A stretch of 64,000 bases of DNA from Callaeas wilsoni (lineage: Eukaryota > Chordata > Aves > Passeriformes > Callaeidae): the NCBI GenBank assembly GCA_013398955.1, contig VWPU01004545.1, positions 1 to 64,000 on the forward strand, given 5' to 3'. Position numbers and translations under genes: made by a program. Below the pieces are notes generated by a model. It was not told the DNA's origin. It saw only the letters and a list, made by a program, of their open reading frames with translations, and ran no database searches. Shown here piece after piece: positions 35,943 to 47,900 of the stretch (the stretch's first letter is position 1; every line of letters starts with the position of its first letter).

Positions 35943-35967
35943 GGGAGGAGCCGGGCCGGGGAGGGGG
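35943..35967 (+). promoter_or_regulatory. Potential promoter G-quadruplex
   Basis: Four G runs (GGG 35943-35945, GGG 35953-35955, GGGG 35958-35961 and GGGGG 35963-35967) with loops of 7, 2 and 1 bases fit the canonical G3+ N1-7 pattern. It overlaps the GC-box cluster, about 110 bases upstream of the CNKSR3 start codon. Confidence 0.6.
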
Positions 35968-35990
35968 CGGCCCGGAGCGGCGCTGCCGGG

Positions 35991-36002
35991 ATGGGAGCGT
36001 GA
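35991..36002 (+). promoter_or_regulatory. Possible minimal upstream ORF in the CNKSR3 5' UTR
   Basis: ATG GGA GCG TGA: three codons then stop, 72 bases before the main ATG. The ATG context (CCGGGATGG) has G at +4 and G at -3, so it could engage scanning ribosomes. Whether it lies within the transcript depends on the unmapped start site. Confidence 0.35.
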
Positions 36003-36074
36003 GAGGGGGCGAGTCCGCGGCCGGAGGAGCTGCGGTCTGTCGCGGGGGCTGGTGCAGGCGGGCTCGGACCCGCC

Positions 36075-36126
36075 ATGGAGCCGGTGACCAGGTGGAGCCC
36101 GAAGCAAGTGGTGGACTGGACTAAGG
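36075..36126 (+). CDS. CNKSR3: CNKSR3 first coding exon (partial gene)
   Basis: CNKSR3 is a scaffold of the CNK family (SAM, CRIC and PDZ domains), described in mammals as an aldosterone-responsive regulator of ERK signalling and of the epithelial sodium channel at the plasma membrane. The exon starts at an ATG in a near-perfect Kozak context (CCGCCATGG) and encodes MEPVTRWSPKQVVDWTK plus the first base of a glycine codon. It ends at AAGG|GTAAGA, a strong donor, in phase 1. From memory, human CNKSR3 begins almost identically (differences K/R at residue 6 and R/K at 17), whereas CNKSR2 has an extra MALI start and S/S/M substitutions, so CNKSR3 is the best fit. The W-S-P-x-Q-V-x-x-W pattern is the start of the SAM domain. 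Only about 17 of some 550 residues are in the window. The frame runs on past the donor to 36569 as intron read-through and should not be annotated as coding. Confidence 0.9.
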
Positions 36127-36541
36127 GTAAGAGGGAGCTGTATGGGCGCCGGGGGTGCCCCGCTGCCGCCGCAGGTCCTCTGCCCGGCGGGGCGGCTGCG
36201 TGGGCGGCGCGGGGAGCGCGGCCTCTGCCAGCGCCAGTCCCGGCCGAGCCCCGGGACTCCCCGGCGTGGTGCTCGGGAGCTGTCGGCTTCCCGCGCCCTC
36301 CCGCCGGCGCTCCGTGCCTGCTTGTGCCTGCTTCGCCTTGCGGGATTTTCGGTGTTGTTTTGTTATTTTCTTTTTCTGACATTGAGAGAGAGAAAGTTTT
36401 GCAGCGAGACCGGCCGACTCGAGGTACGTGTATATATGTGCAGTGCGGTCTCTACTCATGGCTCGGTCCCCTGCTCGCTGTGTTCGTCCTGACCAGCCTG
36501 CGTGCATGGAGAGGGGGGTTACCGTGGTGCTTCAGGCAGGT

Positions 36542-36590
36542 AGGATCGTGGAATCACAAAGTCGTTTAGGTCGGAAAAGTCCCACGAAAG
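36542..36590 (-). mobile_element. CR1 LINE 3'-end fragment, reverse orientation
   Basis: GGATCGTGGAATCACAAAGT followed by CGTTTAGGTCGGAAAAGTCC matches the reverse complement of the CR1 3' end, which normally reads AATCATAGAATCATTTAGGTTGGAAAAGACC in this orientation. CR1 is the dominant bird LINE and copies are usually 5'-truncated like this one. The two extra CpGs are unusual for an old methylated copy and may reflect its location between island patches. Confidence 0.6.
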
Positions 36591-36729
36591 TTAACTTTCA
36601 GCTTCTGAAGCGAAATCCATTCACAGTTCGGAAAAACTTCAAGGTTTGTAAGTTAAGCAAGAAGTTTTTAAACTAGCTCAAGTAAGCAAGAACTCTTAAT
36701 CCTGTTCAGTGGTGATGGGACTGAAGTGC

Positions 36730-37150
36730 GGGACTCCCGCTCGGAGATGTGAATAGCGGCGCCTTCGTCCGCCGGTCTGTCCGTCCATCCCTCCCACCCC
36801 TCACCTCTCGGGTGTATGCTTGTGTCTCTCCCCCTCCCGCCTGCTGAAACATCCTCCTCTGCTTCGAGGTTCGTTCGCAGTGCTGGCGTAGCAGCGAAAG
36901 CCTCGGCGGGACCGCTGTGTGAAGCCCGCCTGCCCCTGCGCCCAGCCCCGGCGGGCTCTGCGGGGAGGGATGGGCTGCGGGCGCCCCGCTCCTGCCGCGG
37001 GCATTTCGGCAGCGCTGGGTGTTACCGGGGCTTTCTCTGAGGGCAGGTTCAACCTCGTGTTGTCGTACTGCGCTTGGACTCTGCGAGTGCTTTCCGAATG
37101 CCGACCGGGGTGTTGCTGTCGCAATTCCCGCTCTACGGGGAATGAATCAA
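36730..37150 (+). promoter_or_regulatory. Second CpG-rich patch in the start of intron 1
   Basis: After an AT-richer gap (about 36360-36720), CpG density rises again, with many CGCC and GCGG words. Open frames continue across it to a GACTTAG|GTGAGG donor-like site at 37173. It could be an alternative promoter or first exon, or simply the shore of the main island. Confidence 0.45.
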
Positions 37151-40100
37151 AAGGGAAGTGGAGCTATGACTTAGGTGAGGGATTTATGACTTCTGGCGTG
37201 AACGTCTCTTTTTTTACTTGCAGCATTACATTTTAGTGTGATCCTCTTTGGTTACATAAAGTATTTTCACAGGCTTAGCTGGAGCTCAAGTTGATGAGAA
37301 GTTAGGAATGTTTTGAGAGGTGAAAGTTTGCCCGGATTAGAAGCGGCGTTTACTCCCAGCAGCCATTACTGCCGAGTCTCAGGACCACAATGCTGATTGG
37401 ACTGCGTGCCTGTGGTCAGCACTTGGCAGCAGCGCGGCTCAAAACTCAGGCAAATTTGGAAAGCAGGCTCGTGTTTTCAGACAGCGAGAGATGGATACTC
37501 CCAGCCCTCCTGAGCGTGAACATGTGCGTGGAGGGGCCGGTGCCAGTGAGGGACTGTCCAAGCAGCCTTTGTGAAGAGAGGATTCCACACAAACGTGCTG
37601 TGAAGTTATGCGTTAACATATAAATAACTTCCACAGAAAGAGCTCTCTTTTTTTAATGCTTGGTATTGGTTTAAACAGGAGTGCATTGTTCCAATGAAAT
37701 AAGCTTTTTGCTTTGGCATGTGGAATATTTATATAAAGCTTTTCCCTCATTGTGTTTTTTCTCTTGGGTGCTGAAAGTTTGTTACCATGCCAGATTAAAG
37801 AGTAAACCTGCTAATCACTTTAAAAGCCTTTATTATTCTTAAGCATGTTTGGCTTCCTTTCTTGCATAATTTATTTTACTTGCAGGTTCCTTGAACAGGT
37901 AACTCTTCAGCTGGACCCTCAATTAGTGTTATGCAGAATAATTTGAGGGCTGGCTGTAGTTGGGAGGTGCATCTTCTGACTAATGCAAACACGTGTACTT
38001 TGAAATGTAAAGGAATAAATTAAAGACTGCTGGTGACTTTTGTTTGTGCTGTTGTTTTTCAGTTTCTAGGTAAGCGTTCAGCTTCTTTAGTACACAGAGT
38101 CATTTTATGTCACTCACTCCATGACAAGACTGTAATAAAGAAATGAGATGTGGAAAATTTTTCTTTATGGTTATACTTTCATCTCTGCACATGAAAATAG
38201 ACGCCGTAATAGCTAGCTAACAGCCTTATTAACACAATGTTTCATAGTTTATTTTCAATCTGAAATAGTTATTTACTGTGTAGTTCACAACCACTGGGTT
38301 TCATGTTTGACCAAGACCAATTTAATTTTACCTTATAAATATTACATTTAACTCTCAAGGTTAGTTTTATGAAACAAAGTGATTGGAGGGGAGCTTGTGT
38401 TATTTGTTTTCTTGCACGTGCCTTCTGTGAGAAGTGTTGCCATGAACTGGTTGAACTCTGGGGAAAATTATTTGGCTGGTGCTATCGGCTGCCAGTAGTT
38501 AGTGCTGTGGTGCCATGGGGATGTATTTTAGGAGCATGACGTAAAAAACTGCTGGAAGATGCCAGCTCTCAGTGGGGAGATTGGTTTTGCTGATAATGAT
38601 TCTTACTTATCATACAATGATAAAAAATGTCTTGGCAAAATGTAGAGAATGGTGGAAATAAGTGGTCTGACTCAGTCCATTTTAATGTTCAGTGTGAAAC
38701 TGAGAATATTTGTCCAGGAACATTTCCCCTTCTCTCTCCCCCTTCCAAATTTTTCACAATCAAAGTTTGATAAATTAAATTTTTTTTTATAACTTTTCCA
38801 AACCAAAAGGAATCATGGAAACTTTCCCTTTTCCATTAAACAAATCCCTAAAAGCAAAATCCCAATTTGCTCTTGGTCAACTTACTTTTTTTTTTTTTCT
38901 TCTTTTTAGTTGCTTTTAAGTGACTTTTAACAAGGCAACTCTTGTTCTGAAGAGTTTTGCTCTGTGATTTGTAGTTGTTCAGTCCTTGCTAAATACTGTA
39001 AAAAGCGTTTATCTAGAATTTTAAATAGAACCTATCAAGAAGTAGTAAGCTGAACATAAATATTTTTGGGTATTTGTAGTCAGGTTTTAAATAAAAAGTG
39101 CTCTGTTCATTGTTACCAGCAACAGCTGATACAAAACACAGTTGCTTGTCTTCTCTTGCTAATTCAGACTAGAACGCTGCTATTTTTTGTGAACAAGGGT
39201 GTTTTTTCTGGCACAGGGTGCTGGGCTGGCAATAGCAGGCTATACAGCTAATAAGAGCTGGTCTAGTTCAACTGAAGCTGCAGAGGAAGGCTTGTGCTTT
39301 TATTGCTAGCAATTTTCTCTGTACGTGAAGCATTTCTCAAGCTTTGACTAAGGATGTGATAACTTTTTAGCTACAGCATCAATGTTTAAAAACGATCTGA
39401 TTTTTTTTAATTTTTTTTTATAAGCACCACCTTGATTTCTGTCCGGAAGAAGTGATGCTGTAGTTTTAGGTTTCTCTTACAGCGCAATGAGTTCAGATAG
39501 TATTTAGGGGCCACATTCAGCCATGGAAAGGTACGTATTTGCCTAGGATGCTGTGTTCATTTACTTGTGGCTGGGCTGGCATGGAGTTCATGCTCTTTGA
39601 ACAATATTGCCTGCACTGTTTCTTAGCTCTGCTGAGAAGGTGTGTTTGGAGTTTGTTTCTCTGAGTTGTTTTGAGTTGATCCTTGTTGTTGTACAGACTA
39701 ACATCTGGATAGTGATATAGTTGACCTGTGATCTTGCTTTTGTACAGTGTAAGAAGCTTGGGGGCTCAAAGTCCTCACGTGTATATCACAGCACTCTCTT
39801 GTGTGCCTAAATTTCTCCAGAGTTCCTCAAGAAGTGTTCCTAGAGTTATTCAGCTTCTTGCAGAGCAGATGAGTGTCCATGGAAGTTGCAGCGCATCTGC
39901 AGTACACTATATAAAAGTGACTTAATTTTACTGGCATCACAACAATTGATGATATGGTGAAACTTTTTCTGATCTCAGAAGCCTCTGGCTACTGGAAACC
40001 CCTCAGCTAAGGTCATTCCTCAAAAGATGTGAGGAAGAGGAAAGCAGCGTTTGGCATAGAGCTCCTGTGTGAGAAATGTCACTGTCGTCTTAGAGAACAT

Positions 40101-43100
40101 CGCTGTGCCTCCTCTTTGTTTTCCATAGCCTGATCTGTCTCTTCCCCCTCTCCCCAGGCTTTACGGGCTTGTGTGAGTTGTGAGTTCAAGCCAAATTTTA
40201 CACAGTAAAGACAGTTTGATGTGCTTGTGGTTAGAAGCCTCTGTTTTTGTGAGGCTCCATTACAGTCTGGCCTTTGTCGCTGGAGCTGTAGACTCAGCTG
40301 GCTGGGGATCACGTGTCTGCTTTGGGCTCATTATTGCTCTCCAGGTTCAGTTATTCCCTTTCTCAGTAGTTCATGGACATTACTTATTCCTGCATCTGTT
40401 ATGTCATGAAACACTCAGATTTCCATTCCTGGTAAAGCTGTTGGGTAACTACATTTATAGGTATGTCTGGGTGAAGAGGGAGAAATATGCTAATTTATTA
40501 ATAGTTAGCAATTAATCGTGAAGGCCTGGTGTTCTTTTTTTAGAGCTATCTTGCTTACCCAGGGAGATTTCAACAAGGTCAGTCCTGTTAACTGTGTGTG
40601 CTGGGAGCTGCAAACCAGAGCTGGATTTTAGAACCAATTATGGGTGATGCTTAGTACTGGAGTTATTTTTTAGCTTTTCTTTTTTGGCACTCTCAAGTGA
40701 ATGCTGTTGTGTTCAAGTTATTTGGGAAAATCCAACACTAAGAAACCCCTGGTTATTTTGTAAGACAGGAGTATTTTGCTTTCAATGAGGAATAGCAGGG
40801 AGAGCTGCCTGTGATCAGGATACAAAAGAATCTTTCCTCTTTCCTAACGTTTTCTTGGTTACCTAAAAAATACTGTATGAGTATTTGTTAACTAGGTCAG
40901 AAAATGATATTGAATAACCACTCTTTGCAGATCTGAGCTTGCCCATAATGTTTTACTAGCAAAAGGTGGAATATACTAAATACTTCTATTTATATTTATT
41001 TGTGGGCTGAAACAAAGTAAAAACTTGCACAACAAGTTTGTACTACTGCAGTCTTAAAGTTCTTTCTGCACTGTTGCTGAGTGAATACGTATGAAAACAA
41101 ATCAAAGTTGACCTCTGTGTTCATGTGTTTAGATCACGTTTTAATGGTTTTTGCAGTGTTGCACTTTCTTGAGCTGCTTGTGGGTTGTGATTTCTTTTCC
41201 CCTTGATCTTTTCTTATACACAGTCAGCTCTGTTTATTTGCCATTAAATTGCTGTTCAAACTACTATAACCCAACATCAGAAAGTCTAAAAGTTGAATGC
41301 TGTCAGCAAAATATTTGGAAAAGCAACATTTTAAAAGCTAAAATCACAACAGGCCTTAGCGGGAAGTTGATTGTAACTTTATAGAATATAGTGACACTGC
41401 CTAGTTAAAGGTGCAGAGATTGGCCAGTGTGTAGGCTGCTTTTCCCCTTCTTTCTTTAAAACTTGTCCTTGAGGGGCAGGCAGTAGTTTGTATCTGTTGT
41501 TGGAGACTTCTATAGGAGAACCCTCATTTTCAATGAAATGTTGCTTGGGCTCCAGGTTTTCAGAACTCTTGTTATGCGTTCCTTCCTTGCACTCCTTGCC
41601 TGGAACCTTGTGTTTTCAGCATGCAAATCTTCTTGAATGAGAATTATGCCTCTCCTTGTTTTTATACTCTTTAGCACACTGCAAGAGCTACAGGAAGACA
41701 AAATACAAGGCACTGGATAAAAATGTATGCTGAAATTTGCCATGATGATTTGTTTTCTTTAGTAAAAGACCCCAACAAAAAGCTGTTATTCAACACATGC
41801 TACAAGATGAATTGCAGTTATGAGTGCTGTGTGCATACAGCCTGCTATCGAGTACTCAGAAGCATGTGGGGGTTTTTGGGTGGTGTTTGTTTGTTCCTTT
41901 TTGTCTCTTAAATCAAAATTTCTGAATTGCCTGATTTAAGTCATGGAGCTTCTTGCAGGCATGTCTAACAGATGATGACTAGTCACAGTTAGGGAATTGC
42001 AGAAGAGATGGCAAGACTGCTCAGTTTTTGGTTTGCCTTATCGTCTTAGGACAAGATTTTCACTGATGCTTCTCACCGAAGGCATATTAATGAGTAAGTC
42101 TAAACAGTACCTCTGTAAATTAAGTGAAAAAACGTTGATTTCCATTGTATATTTTCCATAGAAGTGGTGATACTGGTCTGAATTTGTACCTTGTCTTTTC
42201 CTAATGGTATCGCACAGTCAAGTCTCGCCTTCCTAGAGGAATGGTGTATCTGCAGTGTTTCTCCTTGCTCTGTCCTCTGCACACCCCAAATAAGTCCTGT
42301 CAAAAGGAGGAGGTAGTGAGGTACTGATGATGGCAAGGCACATTTGAGGAGAGGAAAGGAAGGGTGAACAGGAGTTAGTTGACCTGTGGTCTCTATAGCA
42401 ACCTCTCACACATTTATGGGAGTTCTTCAAGGCCCCAGCTGCTTGTGGTCATGGGGTAGCTCAAGATTTTAGTGTGTTTGTTCACAGAGCTGCAGTAAGA
42501 GATAGGAGATTCAAATAAAAATGCTGTTTGGCTGTGGGTCTCTGACTGATGTTAGATGTGGTATAGAGTCCTTGTGTCATTTGGACTCTCATTACCAGAG
42601 TGGCATAACTTTGGAATCTGAGTCTATCATTCAGATCCTTGGGCCATGCTTCCTTTTCATGAGGACATTTCCTGTGGGTTTCCATATGTCTGCCTCCATC
42701 TTTTCAGAGTACAAGCAATAACATTTCACAGCTTGGAGGATCTGCAGGAGGTACGCTGAATCAGCCTGATCTGTTTCACTGGCTTTAAACATTCATTACC
42801 TACTAAAATAGATATTTATGATATTATGAGCTGTAGCTAATTTTCATCAAACATCATACATTCTGGACAAAACCAAGCATCTGTGTTTGATTTGGTAAGA
42901 TCAGATCACTGACCTCTAACTCTGGTCTACAGTCATGCATTCAGCATCTGGCTGAATTCTGCTATAATACTGTATCAGTGCTGTGTTAAGGTAGTTTCTT
43001 ATAAGTGCTTCTCTATATGCCCTTTGTATGAAGAGTATTCTTTGTCACTGTAATGACAAAATATTTGTTTGGTCTGTTTCTTACACTGGTAGTTAGGTGT

Positions 43101-43549
43101 AGGTAAGCAAATTGTATGGTGTGCTGTTGCAATCAAAGCTTTGTGGCATAAATGTTATCTTATCTTGCTCCTTGATCAAAGGAAAGAACTTAATTGGTGC
43201 TCATCAAGGTCTAAGGCTTCTGCTAAGCAAGTGTTGGAACAGCTTCTGGGCTAATCATCCTGATGTCTCTGGCTTGGGTGTGCAAAATGAATGTTGCTTA
43301 GGTTGCCATCCTTTTATCATTGTGTTTATTTGTCTCACAGGGTCTTGTTTTAGTGAAACGAAGTTGACTGGGTGAATGCTTTATTAAAAGCTCTGCAATA
43401 AGCCCATTTTGTCATTAAATAAAAGAGATCTTCTCTGGTACAGGTGCTTTTCAAGCCAGACGAGAAGGACTCAAGGTTTTGCACGAGGCAGAACGCTGTA
43501 CCTGAGCAGGTATCTTAGCACTGCCCTGCTGAGGTGCGTGCTTGGCCAT
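37151..43549. other. Intronic stretch, nothing recognised
   Basis: AT-rich intron sequence with a T tract at about 38887-38899 and TTTTTTAATTTTTTTTA near 39402. No exon, RNA gene or repeat family recognised. Confidence 0.45.
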
Positions 43550-43570
43550 GGGGGTGGGGAGGGAGAAGGG
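43550..43570 (+). promoter_or_regulatory. Canonical G-quadruplex motif
   Basis: GGGGG T GGGG A GGG AGAA GGG: four runs with loops of 1, 1 and 4 bases. Loops this short predict a stable quadruplex on the + strand, which is also the intron RNA sense. A C-rich run (TCCCCCCCC type) lies about 40 bases downstream at 43606-43617. Confidence 0.65.
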
Positions 43571-44210
43571 AACAAAAAGTGATGAAGACTTATTTCCCCT
43601 CCTCTGCCTCCCCCCCCTTTAATAGGACTTGCCCTGAGTAAGGAGGGCTCTGAGAACAAGTTCAGACATGCCTGAAGAATGTGGCCTGAAAAACACGTGT
43701 GGTGGATGGAGATGTGCCCAGAGAGTATAGCAGAGGAAAAGTGGGACCCTAGTGAAATACAGATACCTGCTCTGACGTGAGACAGTTTTTTTTCCCTCCC
43801 TCTCTGTCTTCTTCTAGTCAGGATATGTATTCACTGCTTCACTTGCATCCTTTGCAAGGTGCTGGATTCTGTTTGTATTCTGTCAATTTCACCTAACAGA
43901 ATAATAAAAATATTATGGCAAAAGTTACGCTTACTAATTGTCGGCATTCCTAAGGCGAGCTGTAATGGAAACTTTGGAAGAAAGAGGAGACAAAAGATAA
44001 ATATGCTATAAATTCTGTATGTTTCTATTCTTTTGCATCAAAATTTGTAGTATGTGGACTTTGTTTTTACCAGAGGGTGTAATATTACACCTCTTGTGAA
44101 ATATAATCCCTGCGTCAACATAAAAGCATTGTAGTTGTTTCCTTGTATTTCAGAACAGTTCATCTTTTCACTTAACTGTACCTACTTCACACTATCTCAG
44201 TCAATAACAT

Positions 44211-44313
44211 TGGATAAATAAATCTGTATGTAATTGAAACAAGGACTTGGAAATCAAACCTGCTGATAACATTTTTGTGTCTTGCTGGTTGTGGCTTTAT
44301 GTCCTCATAACAC
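44211..44313 (+). repeat. Dispersed direct duplication, copy 1
   Basis: 103 bases starting TGGATAAATAAATCTGTATG and ending CTCATAACAC. It is repeated at 44874 with about 12 substitutions and one single-base gap (roughly 88% identical). The preceding bases (TATTTCAGA-CAGT-like) are also weakly similar, so the original unit may have been larger. Not a family I recognise. Confidence 0.85.
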
Positions 44314-44873
44314 GTGAGGTATCACTGCATTTTAAAAAAAACTGGTAAGAACATATTTTGCCTTTGGTTATGATTATAATTTAAGGATAATCTTGGAGGA
44401 ACGTGTAATACTGGTATTTGAGAATGAGTTTCACTGCTTATTCGTGAGGGTAAGTGTGGGTTTGATGCGGCAGTGCCGAGGCTGGAGCATTCAAATGGAC
44501 TGAGGTGGCTGCTGTGCTTACATAGCAGGTGCTCACTGCCAGTGGGCGCTCTGAGTAGTGAAGGGATCTATTTTTATGGTTGCTCTTATGATAATTTCAT
44601 GCTAATGTAATATTTGGTTCCTTACTGCTTTGAGATTGTGTACCAGAGTGATGCTGACTGGTACCATTCTGGCCAATTGTACTGTTATTCAGATTTTAAA
44701 ACATCAAGAGGAGATGACTGAAGTAAAGCCTTGAGAAACAAAGCCTCTGGGAGTTGATTAAGTGTTCTTTTGTTGCCTTATGCAATTCTTCTCTTAATTT
44801 AAACTTGGCACATCATTATCACAGTGTCCCTGGTGTTACAGTTTTTATTTTATTCTATTTCAGACAGTATCTT
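44314..44873. other. Spacer between the two duplicated copies
   Basis: About 560 bases of intron with no recognisable feature. It lies between two direct copies, which is the arrangement expected after a duplication of a roughly 663-bp unit followed by divergence, or of two insertions of the same unknown element. Confidence 0.4.
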
Positions 44874-44975
44874 TGGATAAATAAATCTATATGTGATTGA
44901 AACAGGACTCGGAAATCAAACTTGCCAATAACGTTTTTATATCTTGCTGGTTTTGGTTTTATCTCCTCATAACAC
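44874..44975 (+). repeat. Dispersed direct duplication, copy 2
   Basis: Begins TGGATAAATAAATCTATATG and ends CTCATAACAC, matching copy 1 at 44211-44313 over its full length. The substitutions are mostly transitions, as expected for neutral decay. Confidence 0.85.
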
Positions 44976-47900
44976 ATCTTTTTAGACCACAGCATGGTGT
45001 CTAAGTTCCAAGCTAGTTAGCATCTTTGATGTATGAAATTATCTCTTCAAGCAAGACAATTGACAGTTGGACAATCCCGTTGGATGTGGCCATGGTACCA
45101 CTAGCAACAATATGTGCCAGCTTTTAGTGTAGAAAGATTATTACTGTCTTCTCAAGGTGATGTGTTTGGAGAGGAATTCCAGCTCCCAGTAGAGTCAGTC
45201 AGGTGCTAGGTGTGTCTGGAGACTTCTGCTGAGCTGCCTTTCATGGAAATGATTATTTCCAGGATTGTCAGCTTGTATGCACACTTGTAGGTTTGCTCAA
45301 ATTAACATGACTTGGTTGCTGCAGAATACTGAATGGACTGTGTGGTTTCTAACACATGTATAATTGAGCATAATGCATGTAAATTTTGTTGTCCAATATC
45401 ATCTTCAGTTTTCCAAGGGTTAAGAGAGTGTTGAAGTGATAGTTGCACACTTAATTATCTTTTGTGTCTTTACTGAATTATATTTTGGTCTTTAATATTC
45501 TTCCCTGTCATTGGGTGTTCTCAAAAATGTGTTAATTTCTGAAAACTAATTTTCTGTTAAGATTTAAACTATTTTCATTTGCCTACATTATCCTCCTGGC
45601 AGCTTTGTTAGCCACATATGCAGGGGCCTTCCCTTGAGATGCTTCTTGCACCTAGGAATCATGCACTGTCTGGAAGTTGCACAAAAAAAAATTGTACTCT
45701 GTAACAGATCTTTAGAAAAACAACAAACAAACAGAAAACCTCCCCAAAAACTCAATTTAGCTGTGAGAAAGAGGCAAATAGCCATCAATCAAACAGTCAA
45801 ATTGCCTGACTTCCCTGCAAATATCTGATGGTGCTTTGCTGTGACTTAAAAGCATCAGGGAGACTTGTCTGGAGCTTCAGCAGAGAGTCAGAAATGTCTT
45901 GACACCACCCCACTAGGAGAGTAGAATATCTGCTCACACTCTTGCCTCTTCATCATCACAAAAAATGAGGATATCAGATGGAGTGGCTGAGGTACTTGTA
46001 GGGCTCTTCCCTGCCCTCTCCTGTTCTTTTTGTCTAGGAAGGTGGCAGGTCTCCCAGTCAGTTTAATGGTATTTTGGACTTGTGTATGATTCAGACAGAG
46101 CCCTCAGCTTTGCCACTGATGATCTTAAAGATACCTTTGGCTTTGTTATGGTTGGGGTGTTGCACTTGAACTCTGAGGTCTCTGCTATTTTAGGAAGTAG
46201 CATCATAACTAGGGCTGAAAGATGTGAAATAATGAAAATGAGTCAGGCAGCTAATTGTTTCAAGCAATTGCTTTAGATGTTTGAAGTGATTATAAAATTA
46301 TGGAGAAGACGAAAGATTTGGTGTTTGACTGCTCAGTTGATAAACCTTGTTTTTTGACCCAGTTGTGATGTGCTTTAAAATGCCTGTTGTATTGAGTGCC
46401 TCAAGGCAGTACGTCCTGGTTCATGGAAGGCACTCCAAGGGCCGTGTAAAATAATGCAAACAGTAACTTTTAAGAAGATAAAATTCCTGATGGAAATGTT
46501 GTGGGGCTTTTTAAAATGAAGTAATGGAAGTAATGTATGCATCCAAGTAATGACAGCATCTCCTAGGGGAATCCAGTAGTCACTCCTGGGGATCTGTCCA
46601 TGATGGAAAGAGGTATGCACCATCAGCGTTTTTCTGTTAATGTCTTGTCATTCAGCTTGTTAATGTCATTCAGCTTGTCATTCATCAGCAGGTGCTGATG
46701 GCTGGTGATTCTCCTGTGCCTGTACTTATTCCTCTGTGGTGACTGTCAGACAGTAAGGTGCTAGGCATCCGTGTTTCATAACCGTGTGGGAGGCTGTCAT
46801 CCGAAAGCTTGGCTATCTGGCAACTGCATCAGCTGTTGCCTTGCAGCAGGCTGCTCCCTGACTTGCTCATGGGTGGAACAGTAATCACAGTGTTTGCAAG
46901 GGTGCACACACAAAGGAGAGGCAGATGTGAGTAATGGACCTTGCTGCAATCAGCCAAAACAGTTCCACATGGTGCTTCGAGAAGGCAGCCAAACCAGATT
47001 AAAGGGATCACCCCATTTCTTGGTAGACAGGCAGCAGGCAGTTTTGCAATGTTTCTTTTTGTTTGCACTGTGGGAACAGGCAACAGAGTGTTAATTGCCT
47101 GAGTTCAAGAAAAGGAGCTCTTGTGACTAATGAACTACTCCTTCACCCACAAAAACCTTGTAACTTTTAAAAGGCAAGCTCTTAATTGTGTGGTGGCTGT
47201 AGGGTGGGAGGCATTTTTGCTTTGTATTAAGCACGTAAAGTTATCAGGCACACAGGGTTCATGTGTTAGACACACAAACAAGTAATGTAGAATGTACTGT
47301 TATTGGCTTGGAAAATGATACAACTTTGTTCTTGACCTGTTGAAGGATGGTATTTATTTTTAGGGCCAGCAAAGACCAGTACTGAGTGTAAAATTTATTC
47401 TTGCTGCAAAGATGTTGACTTATTTTCCTCATGGAAGGGCCATAACCTGTTACAGCTGACATGGCATGGAAGCAGTCACTTTAGGAGGCATGCTTTGAGG
47501 GGTACAGTGCTTTTGTGTTGCCTGCAGTCATCATGTAAATAGAGTGATTAATATTGATATTGCATGTGATTGAATTCTGTGCTTGTACTCATTTTCATTT
47601 TATTCCTTTGGAAGTGTAATTCTCTGTGCTGCTGTGAAGTTCTTTGCAACAATAAACCAGATGGGCAGAAGCTTGGTGATGAGATATATGTACGGGCTGA
47701 TGGAAGCCCAGCTCCGGATAAAATGGACTGAAGGTTGATTTTTGCCTCCCGATGGGGTGGGTTGTTTGTTTTTCAAGTTGAGTTTTGCTTTGCTGGGAAG
47801 TTTTGCTGTGCAGCCATCTCTAAAGGCTTCCCTTGCTGGGGGTTTTGGCATGGACGTGGGTAGGGGTCTGGCCTGTCTCCTCTATCCATAAGCTCTCCAG

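Larger units (their letters stand above)
35690..36350 (+). promoter_or_regulatory. CpG island promoter of CNKSR3 (core)
   Basis: An abrupt change to CpG-dense, GC-rich DNA with several Sp1-type GC boxes: GGGGCGG at 35904-35910, GGGGCGGGCC at 35920-35929 and GGGGCGG at 35964-35970. No TATA box is evident just upstream of the start codon, as is usual for CpG-island promoters with dispersed initiation. The likely transcription start lies between about 35950 and 36060, inferred from the ATG and GC boxes rather than seen. Long open frames on both strands here (up to 242 codons on the - strand) reflect base composition. Confidence 0.85.

Noticed and set aside
35654..36382. A 242-codon minus-strand open frame and several other long frames in the CpG island
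   Set aside because: They are proline-, arginine- and alanine-rich and overlap the promoter and first exon of CNKSR3 on the other strand; GC-rich DNA lacks stop codons by composition.
36075..36569. A 164-codon + strand open frame starting at the CNKSR3 ATG
   Set aside because: Only the first 17 codons match CNKSR3; the rest is read-through past a strong GTAAGA donor into intron 1.
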